Shown: piece after piece, positions 7,553 to 15,074 of the stretch
Position numbering within the stretch: position 1 is the stretch's first letter
How the letters are laid out: each line of letters opens with the position of its first letter
DNA from: Spirochaetaceae bacterium
Lineage (GTDB): Bacteria; Spirochaetota; Spirochaetia; Treponematales; Breznakiellaceae
Assembly: GCA_031267955.1 (NCBI GenBank)
Contig: JAIRYB010000133.1
Location: 1 to 30,599, forward strand
Direction: 5' to 3'
Length of the DNA: 30,599 nucleotides
Made by a program: the position numbers and the translations under genes
Notes under the pieces: model-generated
The model's input: the letters and a program-made list of their open reading frames with translations, nothing else
Told to the model about the DNA's origin: nothing
The model's database searches: none

Positions 7553-8470
7553 ATGCTTTCCTTTCGCGAAAAAATAAAAAAATTCTTCGGGCTGCAGGCA
7601 AAAATAGAAGAGGCGTTTTTCGAGGATCTCGCCGACCTTTTGATAGAAGGGGACTTCGGCGCCGCCGAAGCGTGGCAGACGGTGGAAGAACTGCGCGGGC
7701 TCTGCAAAAAGCGGAAAATCGCCGAAAGCGGGGAAGCCCGGGAAACCCTGGCGTCGCTCCTTGCCGGAAAACTCCTGGCCTGCGGCGGCAGCGCGGCCGG
7801 CGGCGAATTTGCCTTGCCTCCCGGAACCCTGCAAATCATCCTGCTTCTGGGGGTAAACGGCGTGGGGAAGACTACCAGCGCCGCGAAACTGGCCTCCCGT
7901 TTCCGGGAGCGCTATGGCCGCAAACCTATTCTCGCCGCGGCCGATACTTTCCGGGCGGCGGCAATCGAGCAGCTGAAGATACACGGCGAAAGGCTTGGGG
8001 TGCGGGTCGTGGCCCACCAGCGCGGGGGCGATCCCGCGGCGGTGATCTACGATGCGATCGAGGCCGCCCGCGCCGGCGGGGGGGATCTGATCATCGCCGA
8101 TACGGCGGGGCGCATGCACACAAAAAACGCCCTGGTTGAAGAACTTAAAAAGATAGACCGGGTGGTGGAAACAAAAGCCGCCGATACGGGCGGCTGCGTT
8201 AAATGGCTTGTGCTGGACGCTACTACCGGGCGGAACGCCCTGGCCCAGGCGGAAGTTTTCCACTCGGCGGTAAAGCCGGACGGGGTGATCCTTACCAAAT
8301 ACGATTCGACCGCCCGGGGCGGGGTGGTTTTCTCCCTGGCCGGAACCCTGTCGCTTCCGGTGATCTACATCTGCGACGGGGAAAAATACGAAGATATACG
8401 GCCCTTTGACGCTTCGCGTTTTGCCGGGGAATTCACAGGGCTGGATTATCAAGCGGAGAACGGGAAATGA
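7553..8470 (+). CDS. ftsY: Signal recognition particle receptor FtsY
   Basis: The 305-residue SRP GTPase docks SRP-ribosome complexes at the inner membrane. The start at ATG 7553 has an AGGAG 8 nt upstream and opens with an amphipathic N helix. The NG domain shows the P-loop GVNGVGKTT (100-108), DTFRAAAIEQL (131-141), DTAGR (183-187) and TKYD (248-251). The acidic A domain of E. coli FtsY is absent, as in many compact FtsY proteins, so membrane contact probably relies on the first helix. Ffh is excluded because there is no methionine-rich M domain. The stop overlaps the start of the next gene by 4 nt, and the lipoprotein-release genes follow. Confidence 0.95.
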   Translation: MLSFREKIKKFFGLQAKIEEAFFEDLADLLIEGDFGAAEAWQTVEELRGLCKKRKIAESGEARETLASLLAGKLLACGGSAAGGEFALPPGTLQIILLLGVNGVGKTTSAAKLASRFRERYGRKPILAAADTFRAAAIEQLKIHGERLGVRVVAHQRGGDPAAVIYDAIEAARAGGGDLIIADTAGRMHTKNALVEELKKIDRVVETKAADTGGCVKWLVLDATTGRNALAQAEVFHSAVKPDGVILTKYDSTARGGVVFSLAGTLSLPVIYICDGEKYEDIRPFDASRFAGEFTGLDYQAENGK

Positions 8471-9846
8471 AGCGCGGAAAAGCGCGGAAAAGCGTGTGTT
8501 TTTTCTTTTTCGCGTTTTTTTCCCTGATGCCCTCCGTAAACACCGCCGGCGCCCAGGATCGCTGGTATATTTCAAACGCCGCCGGTATGGCGCTCGAACC
8601 GGCCTTTCCCCGGCTTGCCATGAGGGGAAAGTACGCCCTCGCGGTAACGGAAATACTTCCCGGGGATCTTCCCGGCAATCTCCGCGAATTTTACGACAGT
8701 ATATACCGGGAGGCCCGGCTTAAAGCGGAAGCTGAGGCGGAAACCGGGGAAGGCGCGGCGGCGGCAATTCCCTTTTCCCTCAGGCTCGAAAAACGTATCC
8801 TCTACGAAAACCGGCAGGCTTCCCGCCAACAGTGGCTCTTCCTGGACAGGGAAAACCAGATACGCCTCGCCGCGGCCTTTGCCCTCGATCCCGCCGAATA
8901 CCCCCCGCCTGAAACCGGCGACGCAGGCGGCGCGAGCCAGGACAGCGCGGAACCAAACGCCGGCCCCGGGCCGGCCGGGGGGGAATCCTTGCCGGCCGCC
9001 GGAGATACAGGCGAAACCGGAGATGCCGGGGAAGGGGAAGGCTCTCCGGGCGGGGAAGACGGGGAAGAAGCAGAAGGGGAAAAATCCTCGGTTGATTATT
9101 CGGGGTACATCGAACTCTACAACCCGGAAGGCTATATTGTCGAGGAACATTTGTTCTCTTCCGATTCCACCGACCGGATAGTAAATTATTTTTACAATAA
9201 GCGCATACTGGTCCGGGCGGTCACCAAAATACAGCATCCCGCAAACGGGGAGGAGGAAACTTATACCGAAAATTACTGTACCGATTATTACCGCTACAGC
9301 CGGTCCTCTTCCCTGCGGGGGGTAGAGCGGATCTACCATACCCAGGCGGAGAATGAGCCGGTACAGATGCGTTTTCCCCATGTCGTCCTGGGGGCGGCAA
9401 AAAACGCCCTGTTTGTCAATCCGGGCTTTTCCTTTACCAATGAATTCTTCAAGGATATCCTGCTGGACTCCGGCTCTCGGGTACTCTATACTACCGACGA
9501 CAGGGGCCGGGTACTTACCGAAACCCGGAGGGACGAGGAGGGGGAAGTAACAGGGGAACTGCGGAATACCTGGTCCGGGGACCGGCTGGTTTCAGTACAC
9601 TGGAAGGCCGGGGACGACGAGAGGGTCACGGAATTTGAATATGACGACGACGGGGACAGGATTTTGGAACGGAACATCAACAGGGGAGTGCTGGAACGGG
9701 TGGTCACCATGGAAGGGGAAAACGAGATAGAGCTGCTCTACATGGACGGAAAGCCCATGCTGAGGGCTGTCTGGGAGAACGGCCGTAAAATTTCCGAAGA
9801 ACGAATACGCCCTTCCGCGGCGTCCGGCGCCGGGGCCGGTTTCTAA
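8467..9846 (+). CDS. Unknown exported protein with YD-like strands, between ftsY and lolC
   Basis: The 459-residue product has a basic N-terminus, a Phe-rich hydrophobic core and a likely cleavage after AGA (about residue 29), so it is probably secreted to the periplasm. An N-terminal domain (about 30-150) is followed by a Gly/Glu/Asp/Pro-rich low-complexity linker (about 152-212). The C-terminal half is beta-rich with repeated short hairpins, for example YTTDDRGRVLTETRRDEEG and FEYDDDGDRILERN, which resemble YD/RHS strands. No catalytic motif is seen. Its 4-nt overlap with ftsY and 1-nt overlap with lolC place it inside the same unit, suggesting a role in envelope protein or lipoprotein traffic. 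That role is inference from position only; I do not recognise the family. Confidence 0.75.
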   Translation: MKRGKARKSVCFFFFAFFSLMPSVNTAGAQDRWYISNAAGMALEPAFPRLAMRGKYALAVTEILPGDLPGNLREFYDSIYREARLKAEAEAETGEGAAAAIPFSLRLEKRILYENRQASRQQWLFLDRENQIRLAAAFALDPAEYPPPETGDAGGASQDSAEPNAGPGPAGGESLPAAGDTGETGDAGEGEGSPGGEDGEEAEGEKSSVDYSGYIELYNPEGYIVEEHLFSSDSTDRIVNYFYNKRILVRAVTKIQHPANGEEETYTENYCTDYYRYSRSSSLRGVERIYHTQAENEPVQMRFPHVVLGAAKNALFVNPGFSFTNEFFKDILLDSGSRVLYTTDDRGRVLTETRRDEEGEVTGELRNTWSGDRLVSVHWKAGDDERVTEFEYDDDGDRILERNINRGVLERVVTMEGENEIELLYMDGKPMLRAVWENGRKISEERIRPSAASGAGAGF

Positions 9847-11195
9847 TGGCATCCTGGCGCTGGATCGGGTTTATCGCCCTCCGCTATATTTCCCGCGGCC
9901 GCCGTAACCGTTCCTCCGCGTCGTCAATTCTGGCTATACTCGGCATTCTTATCGGCGTCCTCACCCTGACGGTAATACTCGCCGTCATGAACGGTTTCCA
10001 GCTCGGTTTTATCGAAAGTATCGTGGAAATATCATCGTATCATCTGCGTTTTGAAAATTTCCCCGCGGACGGGAGCGGGAAATTTCTTGAAGAAAAGGTC
10101 CGTTCCCTACCCCAGGTGGCCGCCGTCGTACCTTTCCGGGAAATTCAGGCCATAGTCCGGGGGAAGCGGGAAGAACAGCAGGCGGCGGTGATCCGCTGCC
10201 TGCCCCGCGACGCGCTGGCGCTGGATTCGGGGTTCGCGGAAAAACTCGTATTTGAAGAAGGGCAGGGCGGCTTTTCCCTGGATAACCCGAATTCGGTCGT
10301 CCCGGGGGCCGAACTTGCCCGGCGTTTGGGCGCCCGCCTGGGGGACACGATAAGCCTGGTATCGCTTTCCGGGGACGGCCTTTTCAAGGACGCCGGGGAA
10401 GGGGAGGGGGCCGTTAATTCCCTTTTTACCGTGACCGGCATATTCCGTTCAGGGTTTTACGAATACGATTTGGGCTGGGCGTTTATCGGCATCGATTCCG
10501 GGGCCGCTCTTTCCGGGGAGCAGGACAGGCTTTCCCTGGGCGTCAAACTGAAAAACCGCTGGCAGGACGGCCGGGTCCTGGAACAGATACTCCGCCTTCC
10601 CGAATACGCCGCCCTGAGCGCGGCCGGGGCGGTGGAAGCGCCGAAACCCTGGCGGGATTATAACCGGGCTTTTTACGGGGCGCTCAGAACGGAAAAACTG
10701 ATGATGTTCATTCTGGTCGGGCTTATCTTCATCGTGGTGGGGCTCAATATCTTTCAGGCCCAGCGCAGATCCGTTCTGGAAAGGCGGGAAGAAATCGGCT
10801 TGCTGCGGGCTATGGGCGCCACGGATGTCGCGGTAAGGTTCATCTTTGTCTGGGACGGCTTTGTCATCGGGTTTTCAGGCGCGGCTTTCGGGACAGGCCT
10901 GGGGCTTTTCATCGCGTCGCATATTGCGGTTTTTTTCAATGTTCTCGAAGGGCTGGTCAACGCCGTAATTGATCTGGTCAACCTTGTCCTTTCACTTTTC
11001 GGCGTTTCGGGCGCCGGAGGTTTCGCCGTATTTTCCCCGGCGATCTTTTATATCAAGGAGATCCCCTCCCGCGTCATCCCGGGGGAAGTGGCCCTTATCT
11101 TTTTATTCGGGTTTTTATCCGCCCTGCTTGCCGCGTGGTTCGCGTCGGGCAGGGTTTCCCGGACAAGGCCGGCGGAGGTTCTGCGCTGTGAGTAA
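9846..11195 (+). CDS. lolC: Lipoprotein-releasing ABC transporter permease, LolC/LolE type
   Basis: The 449-residue inner-membrane protein has the MacB/LolC layout. One transmembrane helix near the N-terminus (about 28-50, ending in VMNGFQ) is followed by a periplasmic domain of some 220 residues. A cluster of three helices then includes LMMFILVGLIFIVVGLNIF, followed by QAQRRSVLERREEIGLLRAMGA, the coupling helix that contacts the ATPase. With the adjacent ATPase and second permease it would extract lipoproteins from the inner membrane and hand them to a periplasmic carrier. The start ATG overlaps the previous stop by one base (TAATG). LolC versus LolE naming is a convention here; membership in the family is clear. 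Confidence 0.88.
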   Translation: MASWRWIGFIALRYISRGRRNRSSASSILAILGILIGVLTLTVILAVMNGFQLGFIESIVEISSYHLRFENFPADGSGKFLEEKVRSLPQVAAVVPFREIQAIVRGKREEQQAAVIRCLPRDALALDSGFAEKLVFEEGQGGFSLDNPNSVVPGAELARRLGARLGDTISLVSLSGDGLFKDAGEGEGAVNSLFTVTGIFRSGFYEYDLGWAFIGIDSGAALSGEQDRLSLGVKLKNRWQDGRVLEQILRLPEYAALSAAGAVEAPKPWRDYNRAFYGALRTEKLMMFILVGLIFIVVGLNIFQAQRRSVLERREEIGLLRAMGATDVAVRFIFVWDGFVIGFSGAAFGTGLGLFIASHIAVFFNVLEGLVNAVIDLVNLVLSLFGVSGAGGFAVFSPAIFYIKEIPSRVIPGEVALIFLFGFLSALLAAWFASGRVSRTRPAEVLRCE

Positions 11196-11877
11196 CACTA
11201 TGGGCGCGCCTGTCTTAATCGAAGTCAGGGGCATTGTTAAGACTTTCCCCTCGGGCGCCGAAACCCTCGCCATACTCAGGGGTATTACCCTTACCGTCAA
11301 TGCGGGTACCACGGTGGCCATTAACGGCCAAAGCGGGAGCGGCAAAAGCACCTTTCTCAATATTTTGGGCGGCCTTGACCGCGCGGATTCCGGTTCCGTA
11401 AAAATCGCCGGGGACGAGATAACAGGGCTTTCCGAAAACGCGCTTACCTCTTACCGGCGGGACCGCGTCGGCTTTGTCTTTCAGTTCCACTACCTCCTCA
11501 AGGACTTTACCGCCCTGGAAAATGTGATGATCCCCGGCTATATGGCGGGTATGAAAAAAAAGGACGCGCTGGAAAGGGCCGCTTCCCTGCTTGCCGATGT
11601 AAACATGAAGGAACGGCTGCACCACTACCCGTCCCAGCTTTCCGGGGGGGAACGCCAGCGGGTGGCTGTGGCCCGGTCCATGATCAACAACCCGGATCTG
11701 ATCCTGGCCGACGAGCCTACCGGCAACCTCGATCCGGCCAACAGCGATTCTGTCGCCGAACTCCTCTATTCCGGGGCCGGAAAATGGGGGAAGACCCTTA
11801 TCGTGGTGACCCATGACGAAAGGGTGGCGGGCAGGGCGGCGGCGCGCTATACCCTGGACGGGGGCGTGCTGGTGTGA
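11188..11877 (+). CDS. lolD: Lipoprotein-releasing ABC transporter ATP-binding protein LolD
   Basis: From GTG 11188 the protein is 229 residues, the usual LolD size. GTG is preferred over ATG 11200 because GGAGG (11174-11178) lies 9 nt before it; the ATG would give a product four residues shorter. The Walker A NGQSGSGKST is at 46-55, the Q-loop FQFHYLL near 99-104, the signature LSGGERQR at 151-158, Walker B LILADE at 171-176 and the switch histidine in THDE at about 209. It powers the flanking permeases from the cytoplasm. It overlaps lolC by 8 nt and the second permease by 4 nt, so all three subunits are probably made in step. Confidence 0.93.
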   Translation: MSNTMGAPVLIEVRGIVKTFPSGAETLAILRGITLTVNAGTTVAINGQSGSGKSTFLNILGGLDRADSGSVKIAGDEITGLSENALTSYRRDRVGFVFQFHYLLKDFTALENVMIPGYMAGMKKKDALERAASLLADVNMKERLHHYPSQLSGGERQRVAVARSMINNPDLILADEPTGNLDPANSDSVAELLYSGAGKWGKTLIVVTHDERVAGRAAARYTLDGGVLV

Positions 11878-13133
11878 AGATTCCCGGCGAATTTTTCATC
11901 GCCCTCCGCTATCTTTGGGGAAGGGCCCATGAGGGGGGCCGTTACCTCAGGGGGGCCGCCGCGGGGATAGCCCTGTCCCTGGTCCCCATCATGGTTACCC
12001 TTATTGTCGCGGACGGCATGATACAGGGCATCACCGACCGGTACCTGGAACTCGGTACCGGACATATCCAGGTATACGACTACTTAAATTCAGGCCGGGG
12101 GGGGCCGCCCGAACTGCCGGAAATACCCGGCCTCCGCGGGGCCTGGCAGGAACGTTCCGGCCTTGCCATTGTCATGGGGGGCGCGGGCAAGGCGGGGACC
12201 ACGGTATGGGCGATAGAAAGTTCCTTCTGGGCCGACAGCGGCAGCCGGAAATTTCTCAAGATCGCCGAGGGGAGCGCGGACCTGGAGGAGGATAACGAGG
12301 TCCTGCTGGGCGAAGAACTGGCCCGTATTGTCGGCGCGGAAACGGGAAAGAACGTTTACATTATGAGCGTCCGGATGGGCGCCTCCGGGCGGAACGTACC
12401 CCGTACCGTCCCCTTCAAAGTCAGGGGCATAGTGTCTTCCGGTTACCGGGAGCTGGACGCCCTGTGGTGTATTTTAAGCTATCAGGGCGGGAATCGTATT
12501 CTGGACCCGGCCCTGTCCCGGGACTCCCTTGTGCTTAAGATCGACGATCCCTACCGTGAAGCCGAAAAAACAGCCGGGATTATAGCCCGGGAACTGGGGC
12601 CGGGGTACGGGGTCTATACCTGGAAAGACCTGCAGCGTTCCCAGTACAGCTCCTACGAATCCACCCGCCAGCTTTTGCTGTTCATCATGGCATTGATCGT
12701 ACTGGTAGCGGCGGTAAATGTATCCTCGGCAACAGGCATGCTGGTCATCGAGCGCCGCCAGGATATCGCGGTCCTCAAAGCCGCCGGGGCAAGCCCGTCC
12801 GCGACAAGCCGTATCTTTCTCTGCGCGGGCTTTCTCACCGGCCTTACCGGCGTGATTCTGGGAAGCGCCCTTGGGCTTCTCATCGGGGTTTTTATCAACC
12901 AGCTTATACGCGGCCTGGAAACCGTTCTCAGCTTTTTTTCATCGGCCTTTCACGGCGGGGAGGTAAAGATACTTGACAGCGGGTACTATCTGGAGGCGAT
13001 CCCCATTATAATAAACTGGAAAACCGTCGCCCTTATCGCTGTATTCACGCTGCTCTGTTCCCTGGCGGCGTCATGGTTTCCCGCCCGGCGGGCGGGGAAA
13101 ATACCCCCCATTGAACTCTTACGGAAAATTTAG
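11874..13133 (+). CDS. lolE: Second lipoprotein-releasing permease, LolE/LolC type
   Basis: The 419-residue protein starts with GTG 11874, overlapping the lolD stop (GTGA). It has the same topology as the first permease: an N-terminal helix (about 27-48), a large periplasmic domain, then three helices. The coupling motif here is VIERRQDIAVLKAAGASPSA. It is clearly diverged from the first copy, so the complex would be a LolC-LolD2-LolE heterodimer as in proteobacteria, not a homodimer of one LolF-type subunit. The block ends here; the next gene is 39 nt away. No T-rich terminator is visible in that gap. Confidence 0.88.
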   Translation: MKIPGEFFIALRYLWGRAHEGGRYLRGAAAGIALSLVPIMVTLIVADGMIQGITDRYLELGTGHIQVYDYLNSGRGGPPELPEIPGLRGAWQERSGLAIVMGGAGKAGTTVWAIESSFWADSGSRKFLKIAEGSADLEEDNEVLLGEELARIVGAETGKNVYIMSVRMGASGRNVPRTVPFKVRGIVSSGYRELDALWCILSYQGGNRILDPALSRDSLVLKIDDPYREAEKTAGIIARELGPGYGVYTWKDLQRSQYSSYESTRQLLLFIMALIVLVAAVNVSSATGMLVIERRQDIAVLKAAGASPSATSRIFLCAGFLTGLTGVILGSALGLLIGVFINQLIRGLETVLSFFSSAFHGGEVKILDSGYYLEAIPIIINWKTVALIAVFTLLCSLAASWFPARRAGKIPPIELLRKI

Positions 13134-13172
13134 TATCCCTTGTTGCGCAAGGCAGGGTAGTATCGCTTAGCT

Positions 13173-13625
13173 ATGAAAAAAACGCCTTTTTATGAAGAAG
13201 GACTGCGGTTTTCCTGCGCCCGCTGTTCGGCCTGCTGCCGTTACGAGAGCGGCTTCGTGTTCCTTTCCAGTCCCGATCTCGACGCCCTTTCCGGCGAGCT
13301 TAAAATGAAAACCGATGAATTTATCGCCGTATACTGCCGCTGGATAGGAGCGCCGGGGGGCTTTTTCCAGTTGTCCCTGCGCGAAAAATCAAACCTCGAC
13401 TGTATCTTCTGGAAAGAAGGCTGTACCGTGTACAGGGCCCGGCCCCGGCAATGCAGGAGCTTCCCGTTCTGGCCGTCCGTGCTGGAATCCAGGGCAATCT
13501 GGGAAAATACCGCCCTGTCCTGCCCCGGCATGGGGAAAGGCCCCCTGCATACCAGGGAAGAGATAGAGGGCTGCCTCCTCGGGCAGCTTGGCGAGGCGAT
13601 TATTACGCGCGAACTATTGCTATAA
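13173..13625 (+). CDS. YkgJ-family cysteine-cluster protein
   Basis: The 150-residue protein has the CxxCxxCC cluster (C15, C18, C21, C22) and later cysteines at 77, 84, 94 and 117. The segment CTVYRARPRQCRSFPFW is the family hallmark. The family is annotated as a putative zinc- or iron-chelating domain; the reaction is unknown. ATG 13173 has no convincing SD. It is cytoplasmic by lack of a signal sequence. It sits between lolE and a small gene upstream of mltG. Confidence 0.85.
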   Translation: MKKTPFYEEGLRFSCARCSACCRYESGFVFLSSPDLDALSGELKMKTDEFIAVYCRWIGAPGGFFQLSLREKSNLDCIFWKEGCTVYRARPRQCRSFPFWPSVLESRAIWENTALSCPGMGKGPLHTREEIEGCLLGQLGEAIITRELLL

Positions 13626-13665
13626 AGGCCCGGGATCACTATCTTATAAAAAGCGGGCGTAAAAA

Positions 13666-13905
13666 GTGATCGAAAAAAAAGGCGAAGTGAAAGAAGGGCT
13701 TTTTTTAAGCCCGGAGGACGTGGAAGTATTGTTTACCCTGCTGAAGGCCAGGGAATACGCCCTCTCGGACGCGGAACATCTGGTACTTTCAAAAATAGAA
13801 AACAGCCTCTACGCCTGCCTTTCGGTTGATGAAGTGGAAGCCCTGCTTCCCCGGAATCCCGGCGGGACGCCTGAGCCCGGCCCGGAGAGGGGGGGCCGGC
13901 AATGA
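13666..13905 (+). CDS. Small helical protein of unknown function upstream of mltG
   Basis: From GTG 13666 a 79-residue product is predicted. It is acidic and likely helical over 14-62 and ends in a Gly/Pro-rich tail; there is no signal or membrane segment. Its stop overlaps the mltG start by 4 nt (ATGA), which supports it being a real, coupled gene. The SD is weak; a TATAAA at about 13645-13650 could serve as -10. I do not recognise the family. Confidence 0.6.
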   Translation: MIEKKGEVKEGLFLSPEDVEVLFTLLKAREYALSDAEHLVLSKIENSLYACLSVDEVEALLPRNPGGTPEPGPERGGRQ

Positions 13906-15074
13906 AAAAGAACGCGCGGAAACCCGCCGGGGCGGAGGGCCTTTCCGGACGGAAAAACCCGAAACAGCCCCGGAGGAAAAAGCCGGGGCCGGCCCGTGTT
14001 GTCCGCCTTTTTTGCGGCGTCCTTGCCGCTCTGATCGCCTTTGCCCTGGCCCTGGGGGGCATTGGCGCCGCGGCCTTCATCTACCTGAACAACCCCCCGG
14101 AAACCGCCCCGCTGGCGGCCCGGGAATCTTCCCCTGCCGGTACCCTCTATCGGGAAGATGACGGCAGGGTATTTATCGAAATAAGGGAGGGGGAGAGTTC
14201 CTATTCAGTGGGCCAGCGGCTTGAAAAAGAAGGATTCATCCGGAGCCGCTATCTCTGGAATCTTCTTTCCTACCTGGACAAAGAGTACATCAAGACAGGG
14301 TCGTACAGGTTCGGCTATCCGGCTACCCAGCTTGAAATCCGTTCGGTCCTGGTTAAGGGAAAACAGCTCCTTGTCCGCGTAACCGTTCCCGAGGGGGTTA
14401 CGTTAAAAAAGATCGCCGCGATACTTGAAGACGCGGGCATCTGCGGCGGGGAAGCCTTTTTGCAGTCGGCCTGTGACGGCGGCATACTTGCCGAATACCG
14501 GATTCCCGGCCTGACCATGGAGGGGTACCTTTACCCGGACACCTACCTGTTTCCACTTTCGTATCCCGCTCCCGAGGTTGTCCGTACCATGGCGGACACC
14601 TTTTTCAACCGGCTTGAGGAAACCGACGGGAACGTCTTTTCCCTTTCCCCCGGGGAAATCAACCGGAAGGTGATTCTGGCCTCCATTGTCGAGCGCGAAT
14701 ACCGGGTGGCGGACGAGGCGCCCCTGATGGCCGGGGTTTTTTACAACCGCCTGGAAATCGGGATGGCCCTCCAGTCCTGCGCCACCGTGGAGTACGTCAT
14801 TACCGAGATCCAGGGGAAACCCCATCCGCGACTCCTTTACACCCGGGACACGGAAATCCCCGATCCCTACAATACCTATCTGCGCCCCGGCCTCCCCCCG
14901 GGGCCGATTTCCTCGCCCGGAAAAGTAGCGCTTGACGCCGCTTTTCACCCCGCTTCCAGCGATTATCTTTATTTCCGCTTGGTAAACCCGGAAGAGGGGC
15001 GGCATTATTTTTCAAAAAATTTCGACGAGCATATACAGGCGGGGGCCCTTTATGTCAAAGGAGGAGGTTTTTGA
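13902..15074 (+). CDS. mltG: Endolytic transglycosylase MltG (YceG)
   Basis: The 390-residue inner-membrane protein cuts nascent glycan strands and limits their length during wall synthesis. A basic cytoplasmic tail (1-33) is followed by one transmembrane helix (about 34-61), a LysM-like region and the YceG catalytic domain. The catalytic glutamate is predicted at E264 in LASIVEREY, matching the E. coli LASIVEKE motif. Other family blocks are EGYLYPDTYLF (207-217), GVFYNRLEIGMALQ (278-291) and NTYLRPGLPPGPI. The last codons also form the SD for dnaG. It is functionally linked to the elongation genes further right in the window. Confidence 0.94.
   Translation: MKKNARKPAGAEGLSGRKNPKQPRRKKPGPARVVRLFCGVLAALIAFALALGGIGAAAFIYLNNPPETAPLAARESSPAGTLYREDDGRVFIEIREGESSYSVGQRLEKEGFIRSRYLWNLLSYLDKEYIKTGSYRFGYPATQLEIRSVLVKGKQLLVRVTVPEGVTLKKIAAILEDAGICGGEAFLQSACDGGILAEYRIPGLTMEGYLYPDTYLFPLSYPAPEVVRTMADTFFNRLEETDGNVFSLSPGEINRKVILASIVEREYRVADEAPLMAGVFYNRLEIGMALQSCATVEYVITEIQGKPHPRLLYTRDTEIPDPYNTYLRPGLPPGPISSPGKVALDAAFHPASSDYLYFRLVNPEEGRHYFSKNFDEHIQAGALYVKGGGF

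Noticed and set aside
7382..8575. 397-residue minus-strand frame opposite ftsY
   Set aside because: Spans the ftsY coding region and both flanks with no recognisable domain; ftsY motifs on the + strand are unmistakable.
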